Origin: Sediminibacterium ginsengisoli | GTDB taxonomy: Bacteria; Bacteroidota; Bacteroidia; Chitinophagales; Chitinophagaceae | DNA: 10,082 nucleotides | Assembly (NCBI GenBank): GCA_943326215.1 | Contig: CALPSK010000017.1 | Location: 1 to 10,082, forward strand | Reading direction: 5' to 3' | In this document: positions 1 to 6,200 of the stretch, one piece after another | Position numbering within the stretch: position 1 is the stretch's first letter | Layout of the letters: every line of letters begins with the position of its first letter | Translations under genes and position numbers: made by a program | Notes under the pieces: generated by a model | Told to the model about the DNA's origin: nothing | The model's input: only the letters and a program-made list of their open reading frames with translations | Databases searched by the model: none

Positions 1-325
1 CACTGCGAATTTGCATATTAATAATGAAGAAAAGATAATTCCTTCCAATGGCGTTTATGCCGTTAAAGTAAAAGGGAATTGTTTAGGCAATATTATTTAT
101 AATGGGATGATGAATATTGGCATTCGACCCACCGTAGATGGACAAAAGAAAGTTATTGAAGTACATATTTTAGATTTTGATCAAGATATTTATGAACAAA
201 ATTTAACAGTGATGGTGTATGAATATATTAGAGGAGAAGTAAAGTTTGATGGACTAGAGGCCTTAAAAGCACAACTTACCAAAGACAAAATAACTGCAGC
301 GGCTATTTTAAAGAAGTATAAATAA
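1..325 (+). CDS. ribF: RibF C-terminal part: riboflavin kinase domain of bifunctional riboflavin kinase/FAD synthetase (5' truncated)
   Basis: This is the last 107 residues of a RibF-type enzyme, which phosphorylates riboflavin to FMN and then adenylates FMN to FAD in the cytoplasm. Only the C-terminal kinase domain is present. The window opens inside the conserved PTANL motif that binds ATP and flavin (T-A-N-L is read from base 2; base 1 would be the last base of the Pro codon). It is followed by IPSNGVYAV, GMMNIGIRPTVDG, IEVHILDFDQDIY and IRGEVKFDGLEALKAQL, all hallmarks of the RFK fold in the right order, and a Lys-rich end. The N-terminal FAD synthetase domain must lie before the window. 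It converges on holA with 32 bases between stops. The frame is intact and I see nothing aberrant. Identification is from motif recognition and is secure. Confidence 0.95.
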   Translation, partial: TANLHINNEEKIIPSNGVYAVKVKGNCLGNIIYNGMMNIGIRPTVDGQKKVIEVHILDFDQDIYEQNLTVMVYEYIRGEVKFDGLEALKAQLTKDKITAAAILKKYK

Positions 326-357
326 ATTTATACTTATAATAGTAATGCCTGAAATAC

Positions 358-1377
358 CTAAGCAGGCTGTTTCTCAGGGACATCCATAATTTTAACGACC
401 AATTCTTTTAATAAATCGGCATCGGTATTATCTGCGTCATTAATACCCACTACTCTTAAATTATATTCATGTATAAGCATAAGTACATGCTCCACTTTTG
501 AATAAGAATATTGTCTGAGTGCTGCTAAATAAATTTTAACTGCAAAAAATGAAACCCCTACTTCGCTCATAATTCTTTTTTCATCACTACTGTTCAAACC
601 ATATATAGCATAGAGCTTAGAAAAGAAAGCATATAAAGTTGGTAATATTAATTGAATGGGGGCGGCTTTATTATTGGATTCAAAATATTGAATCATTCGA
701 ATGGCTTTGGCGAAGTTTTTTTGCCCCACTGCTTCTTGAAATTCAAAAGCATTGTACTCTTTACTAATACCAATGTACTTTTCAATATCATCTTCGGTCA
801 TTTTCTTACGATCTCCCAAATTCACAATAAGCTTTTCTAATTCATTTTGAATTCTACTTAAATCATTGCCAATATGGTCTACTAAAATTTGTACTGCCTT
901 AGGCGCAATCTGATACCCTCTATCTGCTACCCATTCATTCACCCATTCAGGCAGCTTACTATCATACATTTTTTTAGTCGCAATAAAAGTGGTTTTGGAT
1001 TTTAAGAGCTTGCCAAAAGTTTTACGGCCATCAATATTTTTATCCTTATACGCCACAATTAAAATAGTAGAAGACAAAGGATTTTCCACATAAGATTCCA
1101 ACTTCTCTATTTGTCCCATTAATTGCGCTTCCTTAATAATAACTACCTGACGTTCTGCAAAAACAGGATAACGCTTACAAGCATTCATAATCTCCGACCA
1201 TTCTGCATCCTTACCATAAAAAATAGTAAGGTTAAAAGCCTGCTCGGCTTCAGGAAGTAGTTGCTTTTCAGCATAGTCTACTACCTTATCTATATAATAT
1301 GCCTCTTCCCCTTCTAGCCAATAAATGGCATCAAAAACATTTTTTTTCCAGTTAGCAATAATCTTAGAAGTTGGCAT
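358..1377 (-). CDS. holA: DNA polymerase III delta subunit (clamp loader)
   Basis: Delta is the clamp-opening subunit of the replicative clamp loader, which loads the beta sliding clamp on DNA. The 339-residue product has the usual family length. Visible marks are the N-terminal YWLEGEEAYYIDKV (about 19-32), where beta-family delta proteins read 'l.G.e..li', YPVFAERQVVIIKEAQ (70-85), GNDLSRIQNELEKL (170-183), which is the signature of the lid region, YNAFEFQEAV (208-217), and the C-terminal collar helices ending in DADLLKELVVKIM. The frame is open two codons further, to a TTG at 1383, but I chose the ATG at 1377 because it gives the usual family N-terminus and because a TAnnTTTG promoter box occupies 1381-1388. 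It is transcribed alone, divergently from the coiled-coil gene and convergently to ribF. Confidence in the product is high; only the exact start is inferred. Confidence 0.94.
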   Translation of the reverse strand: MPTSKIIANWKKNVFDAIYWLEGEEAYYIDKVVDYAEKQLLPEAEQAFNLTIFYGKDAEWSEIMNACKRYPVFAERQVVIIKEAQLMGQIEKLESYVENPLSSTILIVAYKDKNIDGRKTFGKLLKSKTTFIATKKMYDSKLPEWVNEWVADRGYQIAPKAVQILVDHIGNDLSRIQNELEKLIVNLGDRKKMTEDDIEKYIGISKEYNAFEFQEAVGQKNFAKAIRMIQYFESNNKAAPIQLILPTLYAFFSKLYAIYGLNSSDEKRIMSEVGVSFFAVKIYLAALRQYSYSKVEHVLMLIHEYNLRVVGINDADNTDADLLKELVVKIMDVPEKQPA

Positions 1378-1380
1378 GTT

Positions 1381-1412
1381 CAAATATAAAGATAAGTCCT
1401 ACTTGAATGCAA
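1381..1412 (-). promoter_or_regulatory. Bacteroidota-type promoter of holA (TTG, 21-base spacer, TATATTTG)
   Basis: Read on the minus strand, TTG (1412-1410) is followed after 21 bases by TATATTTG (1388-1381). This matches the Bacteroidota -33/-7 pattern of TTG plus TAnnTTTG, with a spacer at the long side of the usual range. The -7 box ends only three bases before the holA ATG, so transcription would start at or almost at the start codon, giving a leaderless or nearly leaderless message. This is a pattern match, not a measured start. Confidence 0.55.
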
Positions 1413-1490
1413 AATTTTTGAAAATAAATGGCTAAAAATCAACACCTTTTAACATAGGTTATAAATATTAGTAATCTGTTCCATTTTTTG

Positions 1491-1498
1491 TATCTTTG
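1491..1498 (+). promoter_or_regulatory. Promoter -7 box TATCTTTG of the coiled-coil gene
   Basis: TATCTTTG fits the Bacteroidota -7 consensus TAnnTTTG exactly, with a predicted transcription start about 4-7 bases later and a leader of roughly 16-19 bases before the ATG at 1521. I see no clear TTG at the expected -33 distance. The box lies three bases after an in-frame TTG at 1488, so that upstream TTG would not be on the message; this supports the ATG at 1521. Confidence 0.5.
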
Positions 1499-1520
1499 TA
1501 ACCTTAAACTAAAAATTTTT

Positions 1521-2429
1521 ATGAGTAACGAATCTTCTAGCATGAGCAGTAAAATAACCATTGGGGTTTTGATATTAGTCATTATTGGCTCTTGGATATA
1601 TTTCAATAGTTCAAAAGTGGACATTATTACCACTTATGACAATAAAATTGCTGTTATTGATAGTGCTAAAGCAAAAATTCAAGCTGAATTTATCGAAGTC
1701 TCTGCCAAAGCAGATTCTTTAACGAATCAAAACACTACCCTTCAAGGTGATTTATTAGATAAGTCTAACCAGATTCAAAAATTGAAATCTAATATCAGTA
1801 CTATTTTACGTAAACAAAATGCGACTGATGCAGAATTAGCAGAAGCAAAAACTTTAATTGCCGATTTAAACGGGAAAGTAACTAACCTATTTGCAGACCT
1901 TAGTAAGGCACAAGCTGAAAACAAAGATTTAACTGCTAAAAACGAAGTACTTACTACTACGAATTCTACATTAAATACAAATTTAACGGCTACTCAAAAA
2001 GAGAAAGAAAGATTACAAGATATTGGTTCTACTTTACACGCTTCTACTTTTAGTATTCAAGCTTTAAGAATTAAAGATGACGGTTCTGAGAAAAAAACTT
2101 CTAATACTAAAAGAGCCAATACCATTCGCTTGTCTTTCCAAATTGATAGAAACAAAATTACGCCGACAGGTGCTCAAGAGTTATATGTTAGTATCACTGG
2201 CCCAGATGGTAAAGCTTTCAACGAAGCAGGTAAAATCAATACTAGAGAAGATGGCGCTAAAGCGTATTCTAACAAATTATCTGTTCAATATGAACAAAAC
2301 AAAGATTTACCTGTTAGCTATGATATCAAAAATATAAGCTTTACTGAAGGAGAATATTTAGTAGAAATTTATCATAACGGTTTCAAAATCGGAGAAGGTA
2401 AAACCAAATTAACAAAAGGATTATTCTAG
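1521..2429 (+). CDS. Membrane-anchored coiled-coil protein with C-terminal beta-rich domain, function unknown
   Basis: The 302-residue product has three visible parts. Residues 1-11 are a short polar Ser-rich head. Residues 12-28 (ITIGVLILVIIGSWIYF) form one membrane helix, with no lipobox or obvious cleavage site. Residues about 45-168 are a long Ala/Lys/Glu/Asn-rich heptad-like region, probably a coiled coil. From about 172 the sequence turns beta-rich, with an ITGPDGKAF loop and a final EIYHNGFKIGEGKTKL strand pair. Similar proteins with a C-terminal 'Y.NGFKIGEG' end are, from memory, widespread uncharacterised proteins in Bacteroidota. With the membrane helix near the N-terminus and few charges before it, the bulk is probably periplasmic (inference). 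Starts at 1488 (TTG) and 1542 (ATG) are possible; 1521 best fits the promoter box. I do not assign a function; an envelope scaffold or spacer role is only a guess. Confidence 0.85.
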   Translation: MSNESSSMSSKITIGVLILVIIGSWIYFNSSKVDIITTYDNKIAVIDSAKAKIQAEFIEVSAKADSLTNQNTTLQGDLLDKSNQIQKLKSNISTILRKQNATDAELAEAKTLIADLNGKVTNLFADLSKAQAENKDLTAKNEVLTTTNSTLNTNLTATQKEKERLQDIGSTLHASTFSIQALRIKDDGSEKKTSNTKRANTIRLSFQIDRNKITPTGAQELYVSITGPDGKAFNEAGKINTREDGAKAYSNKLSVQYEQNKDLPVSYDIKNISFTEGEYLVEIYHNGFKIGEGKTKLTKGLF

Positions 2430-2506
2430 TACCTGATTCTATTAGATTAGAAAAATAAAATCTCTAATTATATAGTAGAAAGAAAAAGATCAATAATAAT
2501 ATTTAC

Positions 2507-2540
2507 AGAAAAGGCCTCCCTTAAAAAGGAGGCCTTTTCT
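2507..2540. terminator. Bidirectional rho-independent terminator
   Basis: A perfect 13-bp stem (2507-2519 with 2528-2540) encloses an 8-base loop. The core is GGCCTCC/GGAGGCC, and the outer A4/T4 pairs give U-runs for transcripts from either side. It sits between the convergent coiled-coil gene (stop at 2429) and the small orphan gene (stop at 2578), so it can end both. Confidence 0.9.
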
Positions 2541-2577
2541 AATATCACTATTTAATAAAGCAAAAACTTTATTAAAT

Positions 2578-2895
2578 CTAATTCACTAATTCATTGGTAC
2601 TGCTAAAATCCTGCATCATACCACCAATAGGTATTTCATTGTAGGATAAAGCATAAAACCATAATTGAATGGCAGCAGGAGAAATGGTTTCTACAAAGAA
2701 ATTGGCCTTGCCTAACAAGGGAATTAATTTGCTGCTAATTTCATGCATTTCTTCAGTACCCTCTTCAGCTACTGTGTAAGCATTTAATAAGCTTTTCAAC
2801 TGTGCTAATTCATTGTCCAATAAATGATCGAAGGCGTGCAACTGTATAAATTCCGAAACAGCTTCATACAACATTGCTTTGTTAGTAGCTTTCAT
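2578..2895 (-). CDS. Small, mostly helical protein of unknown function
   Basis: This 105-residue ORF starts at an ATG and is isolated on its strand. The sequence looks coding: it is rich in amphipathic helix, with helices at about 5-22 (AMLYEAVSEFIQLHAF), 24-40 (LLDNELAQLKSLLNAY) and 45-63 (GTEEMHEISSKLIPLL), and then a more hydrophobic tail (ISPAAIQLWFYALSY). It has no signal peptide, no cysteines and no metal or nucleotide motif. It is acidic overall. The downstream 13-bp terminator shared with the coiled-coil gene supports it being a real transcription unit. A possible weak promoter lies about 33 bases upstream. I do not recognise the family; it may be restricted to this lineage. Confidence 0.75.
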   Translation of the reverse strand: MKATNKAMLYEAVSEFIQLHAFDHLLDNELAQLKSLLNAYTVAEEGTEEMHEISSKLIPLLGKANFFVETISPAAIQLWFYALSYNEIPIGGMMQDFSSTNELVN

Positions 2896-2927
2896 ACATT
2901 TTGTTTTTTAGGTTTTGGATTACACCG

Positions 2928-2935
2928 CAAAGTTC
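2928..2935 (-). promoter_or_regulatory. Possible weak -7 box of the small orphan gene
   Basis: On the minus strand the sequence reads GAACTTTG, one mismatch from TAnnTTTG, followed by CGG. It would place the transcript start about 25 bases before the ATG at 2895. No TTG is seen at the -33 distance. The 11-bp tandem repeat begins five bases upstream of it. Confidence 0.25.
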
Positions 2936-2939
2936 ATAA

Positions 2940-2961
2940 CTAATTGTTATCTAATTGTTAC
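2940..2961. repeat. Two tandem copies of an 11-bp unit (CTAATTGTTA[T/C])
   Basis: The units 2940-2950 and 2951-2961 differ only in the last base. The 11-bp period is about one helical turn, so a protein could meet both copies on the same face. The repeat lies just upstream of the possible promoter of the small orphan gene, in the position of an operator or activator site. The regulatory role is inference. Confidence 0.5.
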
Positions 2962-3412
2962 CATTGCTCAGTTCTACTTAAATGTGGAAAACTTAGCCGA
3001 AAATGTTCGTAGGGATATTAATATTGATTCATTAATGAATAATGAATTGACATTGAGCATATTAAAGGCCATTTAATTTTTAGAATTTATGCTATTACAA
3101 TCGCAGATAAGGCTGGCAAGTTCAATAATCACTGATTCCAATCCCCTTTTTCATCTTGAGGATGCAGGAGTTTATATGAATTTGATAAGTCAATAGCCTT
3201 TGCCAAAAGCTAAGATTTCTCAATTATATCTAGTATTGCCTTCTATAGTTTTAATTAGAATATTTTATTTCATTGTTCTTAAAACTCCTTGGTTTTCAGT
3301 ACTTAGTTCTAATTAATTATAGACAGATTTTTAGTCTTTTTACACATTGAATTATAATTTTAAGTATTTTACGGGATCGATATAACCAATAACGATTAAA
3401 CTAACGAATCTT

Positions 3413-5101
3413 ATGAGCCAAACCAAACAAACTACCAATTCAGGTGCATTATCTACTCTTGTAGTAGTGTTCTTTTTCTGGGGTTTTATTGCTTCAAGCA
3501 ATAGTGTCTTTATTCCTTTTTGTAAGCATAAATTTAACCTTGACCAATTTCAAAGTCAATTAGTTGATTTTGCTTTTTACCTAGCCTATTATGTCGGTGC
3601 CTTAGGTCTATTCGCCTATGGAGCATTTGGTGGTAAGGATTTAGTGGGTAAATGGGGATATAAAAAAAGTATTATCTATGGCTTACTATTTTCTGCTATT
3701 GGCGCGGCTGCCATGATTATTGCAGTGAATGCCAATACATTTACAGGCATGTTAGTAGGTTTATTTATAGTGGCATTAGGATTTTCTTTACAACAAACCG
3801 CAGCGCAACCTTTTACGATTGCTTTAGGCGACCCTTCTACTGGTGCAAGCCGTGTAAACCTTGCAGGTGGTATTAATTCCTTTGGAACCACTATTGGGCC
3901 CATTGTGGTAGCCTTGGCCTTATTTGGAAGTGCAGCAGCTATTACCGATGATCAAATTGCCGCATTAAGCTTAAGTAAAGTGGTGATATTATATACTGCT
4001 GTGGGAATTTTATTTTTAACCGCAGCCGCTATGTTTCATTTCTCAAAGAAAGTACCTCCAGGTATATCTGAAGAAAAAATTGAACCCGCCAATAAAGCTT
4101 TATACTTATTATTAATCATGACAGGTGTATTAATAGTAATGTTTGTGCCTATTTTTAGTAGTTATAAAATTGATCCTACTACTTTAACTGATGCAGGTAG
4201 ACATGATTTAGAAACCATGCGTTTAAAATGGTTATTTGGCGCTTTAGCGACAGTGGTAGTAGGTTTATTGTATGCCAATTTCAAAGCGCAGCAAAATGAA
4301 AATGGCTGGGGTGCGATGAAATACCCTCAATTAGTTTTAGGCATGATCGCTCTATTTGTATACGTGGGTGCTGAAGTTTCCATTGGTTCTAACTTAGGAG
4401 AATTATTAAAGCAAGCCGATTTTGGAAGTATCCCCTCTTCAAAAATTGCACCTTATATTTCAATGTATTGGGGCAGTATGATGATTGGACGTTGGGCAGG
4501 TGCCATTTCTGCATTCGATTTTAAAAGCAATACTAAAAAAATATTAACAGTTGTTATTCCTCTGGTAGCTTTTGGAATTGTAATTGGTGCAAATAGCATT
4601 GCACAATACGATATGACTCCACTATACATGTATATCGTTTGTATATTTATTCAAATAGTGGCTTTCTTCTTAAGTCAAGACAAACCTGCTAAAACTTTAT
4701 TAATATTTAGTTTGATTGGAGTTGTCTCTATGTTAATTGGTGTATTCACTAAAGGAGACATTGCTATTTATGCTTTCTTAACAGGTGGAATTGCTTGTTC
4801 AATTATGTGGCCTTGTATTTTTTCTTTATCTATTGCTGGTATCGGAAAATATACCACACAAGGTTCTGCCTTTTTAATCATGATGATTTTAGGGGGCGGA
4901 ATTATCCCTCCTATCCAAGGTAAATTATCTGACTTCTTACAATCTTCTCATTTAGATAATCCAGGTTATGGTATTCATAATTCCTTCTGGGTACCTGTTT
5001 TCTGTTTTGTTTATATTTTAATATTCGCCATTTCAGTGAAAGGGATATTAAAGAAGCAAGGAATTAATTATGATGAAACAGAAGCAGTAGCAGGACACTA
5101 A
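3413..5101 (+). CDS. FHS/FucP-like major facilitator sugar transporter (probable glucose or related hexose importer)
   Basis: This 562-residue inner-membrane porter belongs to the fucose/glucose-galactose (FHS) branch of the major facilitator superfamily. Family marks are FFFWGFIASSNSVFIPF in helix 1 (21-36), NLDQFQSQLVDFAFYLAYY after it, LGFSLQQTAAQPF in helix 4 (122-134), RVNLAGGINSFGTTIGP (147-163), VYVGAEVSIG (316-325), MYWGSMMIGR (351-360), WPCIFSLSIAGIG (466-478) and GGGIIPPIQGKLSD (494-507). I count about 16 hydrophobic segments rather than 12: the extra pairs are near 229-248/271-289 and 402-420/428-446. This explains the length against about 430 residues for FucP. The acidic residues known to carry protons in FucP are Ser31 and Gln128 here. 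The ROK kinase 26 bases downstream points to a sugar phosphorylated after entry, most likely glucose (inference). Neither sugar nor coupling ion can be read from the sequence. Confidence 0.88.
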   Translation: MSQTKQTTNSGALSTLVVVFFFWGFIASSNSVFIPFCKHKFNLDQFQSQLVDFAFYLAYYVGALGLFAYGAFGGKDLVGKWGYKKSIIYGLLFSAIGAAAMIIAVNANTFTGMLVGLFIVALGFSLQQTAAQPFTIALGDPSTGASRVNLAGGINSFGTTIGPIVVALALFGSAAAITDDQIAALSLSKVVILYTAVGILFLTAAAMFHFSKKVPPGISEEKIEPANKALYLLLIMTGVLIVMFVPIFSSYKIDPTTLTDAGRHDLETMRLKWLFGALATVVVGLLYANFKAQQNENGWGAMKYPQLVLGMIALFVYVGAEVSIGSNLGELLKQADFGSIPSSKIAPYISMYWGSMMIGRWAGAISAFDFKSNTKKILTVVIPLVAFGIVIGANSIAQYDMTPLYMYIVCIFIQIVAFFLSQDKPAKTLLIFSLIGVVSMLIGVFTKGDIAIYAFLTGGIACSIMWPCIFSLSIAGIGKYTTQGSAFLIMMILGGGIIPPIQGKLSDFLQSSHLDNPGYGIHNSFWVPVFCFVYILIFAISVKGILKKQGINYDETEAVAGH

Positions 5102-5127
5102 AAATTATTTACAATAAAAAATAGATC

Positions 5128-6078
5128 ATGGATTCTTTTGTAGCAGGCGTTGATATTGGGGGCACAGGTACCAAGTTTGGTATAGTTGATAATTTAGGAA
5201 ATGTTTTATTATCTGATACGATGTCCACCAAGGGACATGCAGATATAAATGCTTATATTAATGAACTACATGATAAACTCATGATCCTTATAGACAAAGT
5301 AGGTGGCGTAGGACGTATTAAAGGTATTGGCGTAGGTGCTCCTAATGGGAATGTTTATACGGGGACCATTGAATATGCGCCTAACCTACCATGGAGAGGA
5401 ATTATTCCTCTGACTAAACTCATGCAAGATAAATTTAAGTTACCTGTAAGGTTAACCAACGACGCCAATGCAGCTGCAGTGGGTGAAATGACTTATGGTG
5501 CCGCAAAAGGCATGAAAGATTTTATTTTGATTACCCTAGGTACAGGTGTAGGCAGCGGCATTGTTGCCAACGGAGAATTAATTTATGGACACGATGGAAT
5601 GGCAGGCGAATTAGGACATACTATTATTATACCCGATGGACGCATACATCCTGGCACATTAAAAAAAGGTTCACTAGAAAGCTATGCTTCTGCCACTGGA
5701 GTGGTAATATCGGCTTTGGAAATTTTAAATAATACCGATAAACCCAGTTCCTTAAGAAACATTCCTATTGATAAAATAGACTCTAAAGCTGTATTTGAAG
5801 CGGCCACTGCAGGCGATGAAGTTGCCAAAGAAGTATTTGAATACACAGGAAGAATATTAGGAATTTCTTTAGCCAACTTTGTAATGTTCTCTAGCCCTGA
5901 AGCAATTATATTATTCGGAGGCTTAACGAAGGCAGGTGATTTAATTTTAAAACCTACGCGTGAACATATGGAAGCAAACTTGATTGAAGTGTTCCAAAAT
6001 AAAATTAAAATATTAGTAAGTCATTTGAAAGAATCTGACGCAGCCATCTTAGGGGCAAGTGCCTTAATGTGGGAGTAA
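5128..6078 (+). CDS. ROK-family sugar kinase, probable glucokinase
   Basis: The 316-residue cytoplasmic enzyme would transfer phosphate from ATP to a hexose, probably glucose, delivered by the transporter encoded just upstream in the same operon. It has the N-terminal phosphate-binding motif VDIGGTGTKFGIVD (8-21), APNLPW (84-89), TNDANAAAVGEMTYGAA (110-126) with the catalytic base Asp112, the adenosine-region LITLGTGVGSGIV (134-146), and AGELGH (159-164) with the conserved sugar-binding Glu161 and His164. The usual ROK signature CxCGxxGCxE is absent: 171-185 reads GRIHPGTLKKGSLES, with His, Gly and Ser near the cysteine positions and one extra residue. Glu184 is kept. Thus the catalytic residues are present but the structural zinc site is probably lost. 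Length is normal. Other ROK hexokinase substrates such as mannose or N-acetylglucosamine are possible. Confidence 0.9.
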   Translation: MDSFVAGVDIGGTGTKFGIVDNLGNVLLSDTMSTKGHADINAYINELHDKLMILIDKVGGVGRIKGIGVGAPNGNVYTGTIEYAPNLPWRGIIPLTKLMQDKFKLPVRLTNDANAAAVGEMTYGAAKGMKDFILITLGTGVGSGIVANGELIYGHDGMAGELGHTIIIPDGRIHPGTLKKGSLESYASATGVVISALEILNNTDKPSSLRNIPIDKIDSKAVFEAATAGDEVAKEVFEYTGRILGISLANFVMFSSPEAIILFGGLTKAGDLILKPTREHMEANLIEVFQNKIKILVSHLKESDAAILGASALMWE

Positions 6079-6126
6079 AATACTTTGTATTTTACTCCCA
6101 CAGCTTCAATAAATTGAAGCCTGTGG
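6068..6126 (+). other. Two overlapping, mutually exclusive RNA hairpins at the end of the ROK kinase gene
   Basis: Hairpin A is a perfect 16-bp stem (6068-6083 with 6087-6102) closed by a TTT triloop; the kinase stop codon (6076-6078) is inside its left arm. Hairpin B pairs 6098-6110 with 6113-6126, 13 pairs with one bulged C at 6120 and a tiny AA loop at full pairing. The two share CCACA (6098-6102), so only one can fully form at a time. Neither is followed by a T-run, so neither is a classical terminator; the true terminator follows at 6148. They may protect the message end, mark a processing site, or be a repeat element. Confidence 0.7.
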
Positions 6127-6147
6127 ATTACTCAGCGTAATATAATT

Positions 6148-6188
6148 ATAATAAAAAAGGCCACAATTTCTGTGGCCTTTTTTATTAT
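6148..6188. terminator. Strong bidirectional rho-independent terminator
   Basis: A perfect stem of 18 bp (6148-6165 with 6171-6188) encloses a five-base loop. The core is GGCCACA/TGTGGCC, flanked by A6 on the left and T6 on the right, so both strands give a U-run. It ends the transporter-kinase transcript from the left and lipA, whose stop is 13 bases away, from the right. Confidence 0.92.
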
Positions 6189-6200
6189 GATGTAGCTAAA

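Larger units (their letters stand above)
2896..3412. other. 517-base region without a supported gene; one stop-poor frame may be a decayed gene
   Basis: I find no intact gene here. On the plus strand, however, the frame running from 2912 to 3316 has only two internal stops (3074-3076 and 3194-3196) in 135 codons, where DNA this AT-rich should give roughly ten. The three open stretches read plausibly as protein, for example VENLAENVRRDINIDSLMNN in the first, a 35-residue ATG-started piece from 3089, and a hydrophobic piece (LVLPSIVLIRIFYFIVLK) in the third. No ATG opens the first stretch, and I cannot name a family. It could be a remnant of a gene or chance. The last 100 bases before the transporter must hold its promoter, but I see no clean TAnnTTTG box there; only near-direct repeats TAACGATTA (3390-3398) and TAACGAATC (3402-3410) stand out. 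Confidence 0.35.

Noticed and set aside
347..367. GCCTG/CAGGC inverted repeat between ribF and holA as a terminator
   Set aside because: The stem is only 5 bp with an 11-base loop, part of it is holA coding sequence, and there is no T-run.
652..840. Plus-strand 62-codon ORF inside holA
   Set aside because: It is antisense to a clear holA coding sequence and has no family-like features.
2077..2337. 86-codon ORF in another frame of the coiled-coil gene
   Set aside because: It overlaps a well-supported coding frame with clear domain structure; the alternative product is Lys/Leu-rich noise.
3194..3202. TAGCCTTTG as a promoter -7 box
   Set aside because: The spacing between TA and TTTG is three bases instead of two, and it is over 200 bases from the transporter start.
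3321..3341. AGAC...GTCT hairpin followed by T's as a terminator
   Set aside because: The stem has only four pairs, too weak to terminate, and no gene ends nearby on that strand.
3353..3358. TATAAT upstream of the transporter as a -10 box
   Set aside because: It is the E. coli-type hexamer, which Bacteroidota do not normally use, and such strings are expected by chance in DNA this AT-rich. No matching -35 box is at the right distance.
3676..3903. Minus-strand ORF inside the transporter gene
   Set aside because: It is the antisense shadow of conserved helices 3-5 of the porter.
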